Notes: generated from the sequence alone by a model not told the origin. Shown: positions 42,592-54,318, counted from the stretch's first letter. The stretch is 64,000 bases of DNA from Heterohyrax brucei (GCA_028571685.1 CM053154.1:13300001-13364000), one strand, 5' to 3'. Made by a program: numbers and translations.

Positions 42592-44117
42592 GAAATTCAA
42601 ATCAAGACAACAATGAGATACCATCTCACCCTAACAAGATTGGCCATGATCCAGAAATCACAAAACAACAAATGCTGGAGAGGCTGTGGAGAAAGTGGAA
42701 CCCTCCTACACTGTTGGTGGGGTTGCAAAATGGTCCAGCCTCTTTGGAAGGCAATCTGGCGCTTCCTTAAAAAAATGGATGTTGATATACCATTTGACCC
42801 AGTAATTCCACTAGTTGGAATATATCCTATAGATTCAAGGCCTTTCACACCAACGGACACATGCACCAGAATGTTTATCGCGGCACAGTCCACAATAGCA
42901 AAAAGGTGGAATCAACCCAGATGCCCAACAATAGAAGAATGGATAGGTAAACTGTGGTACATATACTCAATGGAGCACTACGCAATGATAAAGAATAACG
43001 ATGATTCCAGGAAACATCTCCTAACCTGGTTTCAACTGGAAGACATTATGTTGAGTGAGAGTAGTCAGCGACAAAAAGACAAATACTGTATGAGACCTCT
43101 ATGATAAGATCTCAAAAACAGACTTGTGTATAGAAGAAAAGACTCTTTGACAGCTGCAAGGGAGAGGAAGGAGGAAGGGAGGGAGGGCAAGGGGGGGAGG
43201 GTTTAGTTTAGGTAGTTACTAGAAATCTAGTTGGGAGAAAGTGGTGACAGCACACGTTAGGAACAAGAACAACATTAAGTGGACTTCAGCATAACTTGAG
43301 TACTCCTTCCATCTTAACTCAATACTGCAAGGATAGAGTAGCTGGGGCGGAGGGCGGGGGACCATGCTCGTAGGTGAATTCCAGGCCAATTGGCACAACT
43401 AGCGTTTTGCTAAGAGAGCTCTCTGCACCCCACATTGGTGAGTGGCGTCTGGGGTCTTAAAAGCTGCCCAGCTGCCATCCGAGGACACAGCAAATGGTCC
43501 CAACTCAGCAGGAACGGATGCTCACCGAGGGCCAAAATGGCATGCGGTAAAGACAACCAAGAAGACAGAGAGACCCACAAGAGTGGGTGCCTACATCAAC
43601 CTGGGACCGGAAGAACTGGATCGTTCCCGGCCACCACCAGTGATAGCCATGACGGAGCTCACAGAGAGGAGCCTCACTGGCAACACAAGAATAAAAAGAG
43701 GTGCATCATGAGATCTCCACTAAAAGACCTCAATTGATGGTCCAGCAGTTTTGGGGTTCCTCTGAGCGCATGGCCCCCGGCCCTGATGCTGCCCGTTCCC
43801 ATAAATTATAACAAAGGTCCACTCTTTGGACAGGAATGGAATGGACTTGGCAATGCAGAGTAACCATATGTTGGAAGCACTTTATGGTTCTATACATCTA
43901 TAGGATATCATCTTGCTGACCTCTGGCTGGAGGAAGGGGAGTGGACGGAGAGGAGGGGAAAGGGGACTGTTGGGAGGATGAGACATGTATGGAGCAGAGA
44001 GGAATAGTGTGCAGTCATGGGACAGGGAGAGCAGTGGAAGCTGCATATAGGGGGGCATGTAAATTTACATGTGAATGTACATTTTCACTCAGTTATGTTA
44101 AATAAAAATAAAAAAAA
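42592..44117 (+). mobile_element. young L1 copy B, 5' truncated, second of the pair
   Basis: It starts at gaaattcaaatcaagacaac (same as 41053) directly after copy A's poly(A). It carries the intact last part of ORF2 (frame 42592-43104: MRYHLTLTRLAMIQKSQNNK ... ending KYCMRPL), the 3' UTR, a G-rich tract (43157-43203) and an A-rich end. It is about 97 percent identical to the matching part of A by eye, with an offset of 1539 bp. The right flank agatcatttctg is the partner of the duplication left of copy A. Confidence 0.95.
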
Positions 44118-44129
44118 AGATCATTTCTG

Positions 44130-44713
44130 CCTTTATTTTGTGATAGTGGTGCTCAGTTGATGGCTTATGGAAACTCTCCTCTGTACCTCTTGGTTAATAA
44201 GAGTCCACCCCTCTTCAGATGTCATCTGAGCTGTCGAGACCATGGGGACTCAGCATTGCAGCCCACAGAGTGGGCAGCCCTCTAGTGCAGTTACAGAGAG
44301 ATCTTTGGCCAAAGTTTGTGCCTAACAAAGAGTCTTATTAGTAGTGAGATTTCCTGCTTCTCTGTGTCCCTAGTTGATTCTTCTAGGGCTTTGGTGATCA
44401 GGAAAGAGGCAAAAGAATACCACTTACTTTGGACCTGTCCATTCTGAAGGATCAGTTTCACTGCTGTCCTTGGCACTTTCCATTACCAGTTGCTTTGGTG
44501 CTATCACCAAGCCTTTTGGGAGATGGTGTCAGGTGTTAAGTCCGTGGGACCAAGGCAGACATGGAATCAATTCCCTCATGTGGTAGCAACAGCTGGAGTC
44601 AAATGAATCTGGACATGGGCCAACCAGTGAAAGTTGTTGCTTTGCCTTCTGTGAATTTTTGTGAATATCCTATGAATATAGCTGAATTAAATTTGCTGGT
44701 ATATTTTTTTGAG
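44130..44713. other. no feature recognised
   Basis: Single-copy-looking DNA after the L1 pair, with no recognised repeat or gene. Confidence 0.35.
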
Positions 44714-44783
44714 GCTTTTGTACTGTAGGGTTGCTATGAGTTGGACTGACTCGATGGCAGTTGGTTTGGTTTTTGGTTTTTTT
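44714..44783 (+). repeat. AfroSINE 3' end fragment
   Basis: tactgtagggttgctatgag, ttggactgactcgatggcag and the ggtttggtttttgg tail are present. The tRNA head and middle are absent. Confidence 0.85.
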
Positions 44784-46426
44784 ACGCAAGAGGAATGTTA
44801 GTCTGGACAATAATAGCTTTATAAAATGAATTGCAACGTGTTCCCTCTTTTATTTCCTTGAAGAATTTGTGTAGAATTGGGGTTGATTTATAAAAATCAC
44901 ACAAAAAAGCTTTTGTAGAATTCTTCAGTGAAGCCATGCGGGAGTTCTTAAAATTATGAGTTCAATTCTCTTAATAGTTATAGGGCTACTCAAATAATCT
45001 ATTTCATTTGGGGTGGATTGTGGTGGCTTTTTATTTTTTTGAAGAAGTGCCACATTTCATCTAAGTTGTCAGATTTATACATCTAGAGTTCTTTATCATA
45101 TTCCCTTTTTATCCTTTTGATATCTGTAGGCTCTGTGGTCATATACTCTGCTTTATTCCTGATATTGATAATATATGTTTTCTCTCATTTTTTTCTTTGT
45201 CACTTTTTCTAGAGATTTGTCAATTTTGTCAAGCTTTTTAAAGAACCAGCTCTTTGTTACATTCATTTTCTCTACTGTTATTCTGTTTTTAATTTTTTAA
45301 TTTCTTCTTGTATCTTTATTATTTTCTTCTGCTTGCTTGGGGTGTATTTTGTTCTTTTATGAGGTTCTGAAGATAGGAGTTGATTTATTTGAGGCTTTTT
45401 CTCTTTTCTAACATGCATTTAATGCTTTAAAATTCCCTCTCAGCACTACTTTATCTGTGTCCCACAAATTTTGATATGTTGCATTTTCATTCAGCTCAAT
45501 ATATTTTTATTTTCCTTGAGGCTTCTTCTTTGTCCCATGGATTATTAAAAAGTGTGTTGTTTAGTTTTCAAGGTTATGAGGATTTTCTTGTTGTCTTTTA
45601 GAACAATTTCTAGTTTGACTCCATTGCAGCCAGAGAACATATTCTGTATGATTTCAGTTCCTTTAAATTTGTTGAGGTTGGTTTTCTGACCCAGAATACA
45701 GTATATCTTGGTATATGTTTTGTGGGCATTTTAAAGAACATGTGGTCTGCAGTTGTTAGGTTGCATGTTCTGTAAATGTCAATTAGATTCTGTTAGTTGA
45801 TGGTAGTGTTGAGTTCTTCTGTATCTGACTTTCTGTCTGGCTGTTCTATCAGTTATTGAGAGAGGTGTTTAAGTCTGTAATTATAATGTGGATTTATCTA
45901 TTTCTCCTTCCAGGTCTGTCAGCTTTTGCTTCATGTATTTGACAGTATATATTGTTTGCCAAATATACATTTGGGATTGCTATTCCACTTTGAGATTAAT
46001 AGTGCTGTCTGTCTCTGATAATTTTTTGGCTGTGAAGTCTTATTTATCTGATCAAAATATAGCCACTTCTACTTTCTTTTGATGTATCATTTTCCGTTCT
46101 TTACCTTCAACCTGCCTGTATCATTATATTTGAATTTTGTGTAATAGCATGTAGTTGGATAATGGTTTTTAACTCACTCTGCCAATCTCTCCTGTTAATT
46201 GGTGTATTTAGACCATTTACATTTAATGTAATTATTAATAATGTTAAGACTTAAGTCTTTTTATTTTCTGTTCTCTCTTTTTTGTTTCTCTATTTTTTTC
46301 CTGCCTTTAGGGGATTTACTTGAACATTGTTTAGAATTTCATTTTGTCTTATTTGTAGTTTTTGTTTTGTTTCATTTCCAAGTATATCTTTTTGTTTAGC
46401 TTTTTCAGTGGTTGCTCAGGTTGTTA

Positions 46427-46465
46427 TGGAAACCCTGGTGGTGTATGGAAACCTCTGCCGTGTAT
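46427..46465 (+). repeat. two adjacent AfroSINE 5' scraps
   Basis: ggaaaccctggtggtgta is followed at once by ggaaacctctgccgtgta. These are two copies of the first 18 bases of the SINE without the rest, an unusual 3'-truncated form or a local duplication. Confidence 0.6.
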
Positions 46466-47036
46466 AATTGTCTTAAACATTTCTTCTGTATACATTTAGA
46501 ACCATATCCGAAGTATTGTAATTTTTGCTTCAACTACCAAATATGTAACTCAAATGGAAAGCCTACTATATTTACCTTTATTATTTTTTTATCATATTCT
46601 TTGTTTATGATGTTCAAAGGTTTCTTATTTACTGTTTCCTTTCTGTTTAGAGAGCTTCCTTTAGTCATTTGTTTAAGATGAGTCTGCTAGAAACAAATCC
46701 TGTTAGTTTTCCTTCGTCTGCGAATGTCTTAACTTCAGCTTCATTCTGAAGAAACTTTTGCTGAATATAGGATTCTGGGTTGATAGTTCTTTCTTTCATC
46801 TTTCTGGCTGCCCTGGTTTCCAGCGAGAAATCTGCTATCATTGTAGCTGTTTCCTTAAATGGGTAAGGTATAGTTTTTCTCTGGCTGCTTTCAAGATTTT
46901 TTTTTTCCTTTAGTTATCGGAAGTTTAGTTATGATGTGTCTTGATATAGATTTCATTGGACTTATCCTGTTGGGAGTCTGCTCAGCTTCTTAAATCTGCA
47001 GGTTTGTGTTTCTTGCCAAATTTAGGAAGTTTTCAA

Positions 47037-47186
47037 CCATTATTATCCTTATAGGATTAGGATTACATGAATATTAAAATTTTTGTTATGGGACCACAGT
47101 TTCCTGAGTTTCCATTATTATCCTTACAGGATTCTGATTACATGAATATTAAAATTTTTGTTATGGGACCACAGGTTCCTGAGGTG
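47037..47186. repeat. 75-bp tandem duplication
   Basis: Units 47037-47111 and 47112-47186 share gattacatgaatattaaaa and ttgttatgggaccacag. They differ at only about five positions, so the duplication is far younger than the L1 that carries it. Confidence 0.92.
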
Positions 47187-47500
47187 GTGGTTCTTCTGCT
47201 TCTCTCCTGTCTTTAAAGCTATTTTCTTTCTGTTTTCAGATTAGTTACTTTCTATTTGTTTCTTATGTCCCTTCCTTTCTGCTGTTGAGCCAATCCACTG
47301 AGCTTTTTTTGTTTTAGTTATTGTATTATCAATTCTAAAATTTTATCTTCTTTATATCTTCTATTTCTTTGCTGAGACTTTCTATTTTTTTTTTTTTGCT
47401 GAGGTCTTCTTTTTCTTTCCTTACTGCAAGCATGCTTATAATTGCCTGTTGAAAGACATATTTTGACTACTTTTAAATCTTTAAAAATTGTAACATCTCA

Positions 47501-48900
47501 GCCATTTCAGTACAAGCATGAAAGGACTATCTTTTCTTGGCCAGTCTGAGTTCTTCCTGTTCTTGGCCTGGTGGTGATATTTGATTAAAATCTAGACATT
47601 TTCATATTATGTGTCAAACTCTGGATCTTATGTAAACCTTTTGTTCTAGCTGGCTTTCTTGACAACACTTTGAAAGGGGAGGCCACAGCTATGCTTTCGT
47701 GTTACCAGATGGAGGTAGAAGTCCAGATTCCACACTTGGTCTCTGTTGATACCTGAGGTGGGTGGTTCCTTGTTACTGATGGGTTGGGGTAGTTGGGAGA
47801 TTTATTTCTCTATGTGGGTCCTCACTAACACTGCGTGTGTTTTGTATGTAATGTCCAGAGTTTTTAGTTGTACTTAGTGGGCAGAATAGGAAAAAGTATA
47901 CTTTGTACTTCTTCGGAGAAGTAGTAGTCTCTTCTGTATTCATTGATATTTGTTTTATTCTTTGAGTTCTAGCTTAACACTACTTTATTTCTTTTTTTCT
48001 CCAATTGTTCCAGCTTTGTTGTTGGCAGACACATCGTGTGGTAAGAGTGGCCTTGTTACTGTTAGCAATGGAAAAAATCCAGCGTCTGTACTAGGCCTTC
48101 TCTGACACTGTCTAAGTGTGGGGAGATGCCTTGTTACAACTGGGTGAGGTAGAAGTGCACATTCTCCCATGCTCTCCATTGACACTGTGGGAGTGAACAT
48201 TTAGGCCCCCATGCTTAGCCTTTTCTGGCATTAGCAGTGGTGGAACCAGTTTATTCTTTGATATTGGACTGCAGTAGAGTGGTTATTGTCTTAAAAGTTT
48301 TCTGTCTTGATAGACTGGCTTTCTTTTAATTCTTCAGCTAGAGAAAATAGGTTTTGTTGGGACTTTTTATTTGTCTCTGTATGTTGGCATTTACTGGTTG
48401 TCAGTTTCCTCTGCTCCATGTGTTGGGATAAATCAAAACCAAAATCAAACCCGGTGCCACTGAGTCAATACTAACTCATAGCAGCCCTATAGGACAGAGT
48501 AGTTCTACTCCATAGAGTTTCCAAGGAGTGCCTGGTGAATTTGACCTGCTGACTTTCTTTAGCAGATGTAGCATTTAACCACTATGCCACCGTGGTTTCC
48601 ATGTGTTAGCATAGATCAGAAAAAAACAAAACCCAGGGAACTCACCACCGTGTTATTTCTCAGATATCAAGATATGTTTCTGGTTTGCTTCTTTTCTCCA
48701 ACTTTCAGAGTCTCTTTGTGTTTGTTTTATGTGGACTGTCTAGAGTTTTTAGTTTTACTTAGGGGGAGGAATAGGGAAAAGTATATTTTGTACATCTCTT
48801 CTGTGCTCATGGGTATTTCTTTTATTCTTTAGGTTCTAATGTTATACTACTTTATTTATTTTTTTCCTCATATTGTTCCAACTTTGTCATTGGGCGAGCC
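47501..48900 (-). mobile_element. probable 5' end of the old L1, with a dispersed direct repeat
   Basis: 47855-48025 and 48735-48895 are about 165-bp direct repeats (gagtttttagttgtacttag / gagtttttagttttacttag, then aaaagtata...ttgtact and tattgttccaactttgt-type text), offset by about 880 bp. This pattern suits a repeated 5' UTR of an old antisense L1. An AfroSINE lies between them. The family assignment is weak. Confidence 0.4.
48434..48600 (-). repeat. AfroSINE, antisense
   Basis: A-rich tail (aaaaccaaaatcaaaccc), cactgagtcaatactaactc, and the head aaccactatgccaccgtggt. Flanking atgtgttgggataaatca and atgtgttagcatagatca are an 18-bp target duplication with three mismatches. Confidence 0.92.
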
Positions 48901-49895
48901 TTTCCTTTTTATAAAAGAAATCACATAAGCTGGTTCAATGATTGGGGAAAGACAGAACCATACAGAAGGACCATGCCTCTGTTGCAGTGTGGAAAGAGAA
49001 ACTTGACTTCCTTTGGTGCGCTTCCAAGTCTCTCTTTCATCTGACAGCTAGGGTAGAGGTCTAACTTGAAGTCATCTCTGTGGCTCCCCCAGTAGCGATC
49101 AGACATAAATTGGAGGTAGGCTAATTAACTATCAGATTGCAGGGCAAAGGCACCACACTCCTAGTCTTCATCCCCGGGGCCTTGATCTTGTCCCTTTGAT
49201 TGTGACAGTTCTTCCTTCTACCTTAGCTTGTGAGGAAATAGGATACAGCCAAGGTGTTCACTTATATGGGTGACAGCAAGTAAACATGAAAAACGGGTTG
49301 GGGAACACAAAAGGACGGTGATCAGAAAGGCTTTTTCTTTCACCTAAATCATGATGTTTTGGGCATCGGCTAGAGTTTCCTAAGTTATTTATAACTGTCT
49401 ACCCCTGTTAGGGGATATATGTTTTATTTAAAAGTAGCTAATATTTTCTAATGAAATGATAAATGTGTGTGTCTCAAATCGGAGCCCTGTAGTTAGCTAC
49501 CTTATTACAGGAATTCCAGTGAATAATGGAAGTATTACCAGGATGACACCTGGATCAAGGGCTTCAAGATGTTCAGTATTTTGAGGTTAGAACTCTGAGT
49601 TTTCTTGTTGGAAGGGCTTTCATGCAGCACAGGTAATCCTGAAAGTCAAGCCTTCCTAGAAAGATAATCAAGATGCTTCTTACTCCTAGCAGTTGGTGAT
49701 TGTATGTAGGGGATGATGGTGTATTGCCTTGAAGTTTATGTTAGGTAGAGCCGGAATCTGGCCCTTTATCTCCATTCCTTCTCTAGGGTTCTCAGTGGGG
49801 AGTTTAAGTCAAGACTTAGTGGGTGCCCCCATACTCATTCCTTCTTCACACATAGTTGGGGAAATTCATGGAATGTTTAGAGCTGGAAGAAACCT
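48901..49895. other. no gene recognised
   Basis: About 1 kb of single-copy-looking DNA. Frames at 48921-49106 and 49729-49953 carry no recognisable features. Confidence 0.35.
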
Positions 49896-50309
49896 AATTA
49901 CTGGTTCTCAACTTTGGCTGCTCATCAGAAACACGTGGGAGAAAAGTAAATAGTAGTATTATCCCCATTTAACAGATAGAGGCTCTGAGGCCCATATTAA
50001 GAGCCTCCCCAAATCACATAGCTAGCTTGTAGTAGAGTAGGATTTGAACCTAGGTACTCTGAATCTACAGTCCTGGATTTTAATCAGCTTATTACCTGAT
50101 GGCAGACCTTGGCACATACTGGCTTCCTTCCCCTATACCAGCAATTCTCCTCCCTGGCTGAATATTAGAATCATCTGGGGACATTTTTAAAAACAGGGAT
50201 GATCTCCTGAGAAGTAGTTGGTCTAGGGTGGAACCAGTACATTGATAGGCTTTTAATATCTCCTGGTGATTTGAAGGAGTGTCTAGGCTTGAGAATTCCT
50301 GTTTAAGAT
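49896..50309. mobile_element. MER5 fragment, antisense MIR and MER5A in series
   Basis: 49896-49945 (tggttctcaactttggctgc) is a MER5 end. 49952-50085 (tattatccccatttaacaga, tagtagagtaggatttgaac) is an antisense MIR. 50140-50309 (cagcaattctcctccctggc, tagaatcatctggggacatt, gcttgagaattcctg) is MER5A. All are old non-coding relics. Confidence 0.65.
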
Positions 50310-50752
50310 GAATCTTATGGACCACTTCCAACTTTTCTAGAAAAGGCCCCAGTGTCAAAGGTGGGGGTGAGCTAACGGTGTTTCCAGGGCTCCTCCTTCT
50401 CTACACAAAAGGGGTATCTGGCTGAATATGGCCTGCAAACATTTTGGGGGGGCCACATATTGAAAATATTTTAATGGATTGCAAACATTAAAAAGGGGAA
50501 AGATTTCATATATGTGGGTTCAGATTTCAGAATTCTCTTGAAAAAAATCAGAGTATCTAGTAATGCTTAACTGGAGCTGAGCAGTAGCCCTTCTTAGTTA
50601 GGTCCTCTCTGCTGCCTTCCTGGCATTCCCAGTTGCTGCCCCCAGAGGCACTGGAGTATACAACTGCCTTATGCCTCCTACTAGTATCCCATGATGCCTT
50701 CCACCATGGAGATTTGTGTACTTGTCTTAGTTGCTCTTCCAAATTGCACACA
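50310..50752. other. no feature recognised
   Basis: No repeat or gene recognised. Confidence 0.35.
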
Positions 50753-50760
50753 CCTTAAGG

Positions 50761-50969
50761 CAGTGGTGCTCAACCAGGGGTGATGGTGTCCCTGGGGGAC
50801 ACTTGGCAATGTGTGGAGACATCTTTGTTGTCACATCTGTGGGCAGGGTCACTACTGACACATAGTGGGTGGAGACCAGGGATGCTGTTCTACATCCTAC
50901 AGTGTGTAGGACAAACCCTGCAACAAAGGATTATCCAACCCAAGATATTATAGAGGCTGAAAAACCCTG
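50761..50969 (+). mobile_element. MER20 hAT-type DNA transposon relic
   Basis: Near-complete: cagtggtgctcaaccagggg start, ggacacttggcaatgtgtgg, tcctacagtgtgtaggacaa, and an end in aaaaaccctg. Flanking ccttaagg (50753-50760) and gcttaagg (50970-50977) are the 8-bp hAT target duplication with one mismatch. MER20 copies are known to have been co-opted as regulatory elements in placental mammals; nothing here shows that for this copy. Confidence 0.78.
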
Positions 50970-50974
50970 GCTTA

Positions 50975-51085
50975 AGGGCAGTGATTGTGCCTCTTGCTTG
51001 TCTCTGAATCCCTGCAGTCCCTTGGACGGGTACGTGGCACACAGTAGATGGTCAGTCAAATGTCAGTTGGCTGCCTGACTAATGT
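50975..51085 (+). mobile_element. L2 3' end fragment
   Basis: gggcagtgattgtgcctctt, ctctgaatccctgcagtccc and gtggcacacagtagatggtc match the L2 3' end order. Confidence 0.55.
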
Positions 51086-51089
51086 CAGA

Positions 51090-52004
51090 CTGCGTTGGCT
51101 TTTCCCCTTGTTCCTGCTGGGTTTAGACCGAACGCATCGTTGCTCTGCTCTCTGTGCACCATATGGCCTTGCCATAAACAAGTGAGTCAATAAAAAGCTT
51201 GCCATATGTGATGCAAGTGATCTTATGAATGAAATCCAGAGCAGGAACATGATTATCTCATCTGAAGAAAGAGACTAATTAAACACTTGACTGCAGCAGG
51301 CATGTTGTTGGAAGAACCAGAGGCGCTGTGATGTGGGTGGACTCATTGCTCCTTCCTGGAGAAGGGGAAGAGGGAGGAAGTCTCCATCGTGCTTGTAGTG
51401 ATCAAAGGTGTTCTTAAAACCAGTCCTTTCATTAGCTGGGTGAAGACGGATACTCACCTAGTGGGACCTTCCAGGTGGCATAAATTCATTATGAATTGCT
51501 GCAAATGAGCTGTTGGTATCTAGCAGGAAAGGGGCAGAGGAAACTCAGCTAACCCTCCGAGGGAGCTGGGATGACATGACTAGGACTCCATGACAGCCTT
51601 TGGTGACCACTTGGTGGTGAGGACCATGCAGTGTGCTCAACTTAGTCTGGCCACCATGGTGGATGGGATACTAAGGGGGTGTAGCTATCTGGGCTGGCCT
51701 GGAGCTGTCCTGGATTTAGGTCTGAAAGTCCTGTGTCCCAGGAAATCCTTCTCTGAGTCATAAAAAGTCCCAGATATTTAGCAATGGAGGCAGAAGACTG
51801 TGGAAAAAGTATAAAACATATGCTATGCCCCCCAAATATAGGCCAAAACAACATGGTTTTTAGTGTCATGTGAACACGGCTTAGCTATTTACTGTCTAAA
51901 GTTACTGGCACTGTTTCTCGGCTGACATTGCAGACATGAGGGGCATTTTCAAGGCACTCTCTGCTCACTCTTGCTCGGGGTTTGGCCTGAAATGTGCATG
52001 GGCA
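51090..52004. other. no gene recognised
   Basis: Single-copy-looking. Short frames at 51275-51869 show nothing recognisable. Confidence 0.35.
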
Positions 52005-52230
52005 GTGCTCAGCTTCTGGAGTCAGGGGTCCAGGTGTGTTTTCCCACAAGCACTAGTGTTAGCTGTGTGCCTTGGGAGAACTCTGTGAGACTCGTTTTCC
52101 CCTTTTCACAGTAGGGATTAGCATAGTACCTCCCAGAATTTAGTAATGAGCATTGGATGAGACAGTGCCTCATGAAGGACTTGGTGCGGATCAAGTGCAC
52201 AATAAATGTTAGCAACCATTAATAAAATCA
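52005..52230 (+). mobile_element. MIR, near full length
   Basis: gcttctggagtcaggggtcc, tagctgtgtgccttgggaga, gactcgttttccccttttca and cacaataaatgttagcaacc follow the whole sense MIR. Confidence 0.75.
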
Positions 52231-52861
52231 TAATTGCTGCTACTATGATTATTGTTACTCTCACTGTTACTAGAAGTAGCTAGAAGGGTGTCAGCCACTG
52301 AGGGCTGTGCTCTGAGCACCTTCCCCTCAAGCACCAGCTGTTGTTTGAACGTACAAGGAAGGCAGGACCTTCTCCTGAACATTGTCAGGAACTGGGATGA
52401 TTCCCTCGGACTCTGCTCTCTGGTGGTCCTGAATTCCAGTCAGCTGGGCAAGGACTTCAGGCTGGTGGAAGGTAGAGAAGAGACCCAAGTTAAGAAATAC
52501 TGTGTACTCACCTGGCCTCTTCCCCATCATGCTCTCTTCCATGCGGGATGAATCAGATGGGACAGGCAGGCAGTGTGGGTGTTCCAGCACTTGTTACTGT
52601 CTTCGTGGCCCTGGTTGCATCGGTTAGACAATTTGTGGGCTTGCAGAACCCAAAGGGTCTCAGAGAACACAGGTTCCACCCAGTCCAATTTCATCCCCCT
52701 TTGGACCTTTCCTTGCTAGCCCTCTCCTGACCTCCTTCTGGGTTCAAGAAGGGATCACATTTCATAGTGCAGAGCCCTTTACTTGAGAAATCCTCTTTAA
52801 CCATAGTATCTTTTCCATAGAAAACCACCACCAAGCCATGCTCCCAACCAGTTTATTCCAG
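52231..52861. other. no gene recognised
   Basis: Overlapping frames on both strands (52252-52590) without recognisable protein features. Confidence 0.35.
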
Positions 52862-53040
52862 TTCAACCTCCTGCTGAGAATTTGCATCTGTACCCTAGAC
52901 ATGCTGAATCAGAATCTCTTGTTTGACAAGATCAGCAGATGATTCTTAGGTATATACCTGCATTTTTTTCAATAAGGCCCCCAGGTGATTCACATGTACA
53001 CACAGTGCTCTTGTTAAAAATGTAGATTCAGGACATCTAG
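52862..53040 (+). repeat. MER5-like relic, left arm of an inverted repeat
   Basis: aacctcctgctgagaatttg through gattcaggacatctag. Its reverse complement recurs at 53539-53714 with about six differences in 175 bp. The text itself (ggtgattcacatgtacacac; gttaaaaatgtagattca) is typical of MER5-type hAT relics. Confidence 0.88.
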
Positions 53041-53538
53041 GGGTAGAAATGCAAATTACCAGCAGGAGATCAAACCAGCCCTGCCCAGATTCCCATTTGA
53101 CTCCCACACTTGTATCAGCCTGCCTTCTCAATTTCTGTGGGAGTTCAAACTTCTCATCCCTGTGTTGTGCAACACAAATCACTCTGTGCAGTGATTTTCC
53201 AGTGTTGCAGAACCAAATTCAGCAAAAATAAAAGGGCCCTCCAGTTATGGGCTTCACTGCTTACAAATTAGAGCTATAATTGAGGTTCAATAAATAACAT
53301 CCCTGAAATCACCCCATGCCTAGGTTATACAAGGGATGGAAAGAAAATGAAAGTGAGGAACACAGCAGAAAGGTGCACTGAGTTCCTCATATCTCTGGAG
53401 TACTCTGTCCTTTAGTACCACTGGCCCCCTAACTGAGGTCTGGTGAAGGTGTGGTTGGTGCTGACTCATCTTTGAAGATGTTGTTTCTGGGGTATGGGAA
53501 GGAGCACTGTGTGAAGAGGGGGTTCTTCTGTGGCAATG
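53041..53538. other. spacer between inverted arms, no gene
   Basis: This roughly 500-bp loop holds short frames only and no recognised repeat. Confidence 0.4.
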
Positions 53539-53714
53539 TAGATGTCCTGAATCTACATTTTTAACAAGAGCACTGTGTGTACATATGAATCACCTGGGGG
53601 CCTTATTGAAAAAAATGCAGGCATATACCTAAGAATCATCTGCTGATCTTGTTAAACAAGAGATTTTGATTCAGCATGTCTAGAGTATAGATGCAAATTC
53701 TCAGCAGGAGGTTG
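53539..53714 (-). repeat. MER5-like relic, right arm of an inverted repeat
   Basis: tagatgtcctgaatctacat through ctcagcaggaggttgg. It is the near-identical inverse of 52862-53040. Confidence 0.88.
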
Positions 53715-54142
53715 GAATGGGGTTCATGGTGCCAGAATACTGTTTACACAAGTGTGGCTCTCAGGGTTTCCTTCTTGCCATCTTCTGGGACAAACAGGGT
53801 CTTAGTGGTGCTAGACACTTACTCTTTATTGCCAGTTATTGGGATTCTTTTGGTTGAAAGGAACCAGCTCAAACTTGCCTGTACAAGAAGGTGTTTTGGC
53901 ATATGTGGGAGGGGGTGGCCCTGTGATAGCTCATGGAATTGGTAAAAGAGCCACAGTAGCCAGGTTCTGGGCTAGAATTGTGCTTAGAAATAGCCATGAC
54001 TTACTCTATCCCCAATATGTGCCTGTCTCTTTGTGGCTGAAAACAGGTCCTTCTCTCCATGTTTCAGGGTAGATGGCTACTGGCAGTCTTTGTTCTCTCA
54101 GCTCTTTGACCTTCAGCTCCACTTTAGTGAGACTCAGGGAGG
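53715..54142. other. no gene recognised
   Basis: Frames at 53691-54072 overlap in two phases and show no known features. Confidence 0.35.
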
Positions 54143-54318
54143 GACTAAACCCTGGTGGTGTAGTGGGTTAAGTGCTACCTCTGCTAACCAAAATGTCACC
54201 TGTTCAAATCTGCCAGGCACTCTTTGGAAAATCTATGGGGTAGTCCTACTCTGACCTCTAGGGTCGCTATGAGTTGGACCCGACTCCATGGCAGTGGGTT
54301 TGGTATTTTGGTTTTAGG
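54143..54318 (+). repeat. AfroSINE
   Basis: aaaccctggtggtgtagtgg head, gttcaaatctgccaggcact, tail gagttggacccgactccatg. Flanks agggagggac and agggaggggc form the target duplication. Confidence 0.93.

Larger units (their letters stand above)
44790..47500 (-). mobile_element. ancient L1 (L1M-like) ORF2 5' half, antisense
   Basis: The + text is the antisense of old L1 ORF2 linker, endonuclease and upstream regions: gaattcttcagtgaagccat, ttcatctaagttgtcagatt, ctttatctgtgtcccacaaa, cattgcagccagagaacata, gcttttgcttcatgtatttg, atttacatttaatgtaatta, cgagaaatctgctatcattg. It is diverged with many stops, and the open fragments (45888-46082, 46412-46681) are antisense noise. It contains AfroSINE scraps and a 75-bp tandem duplication. 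Confidence 0.8.
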
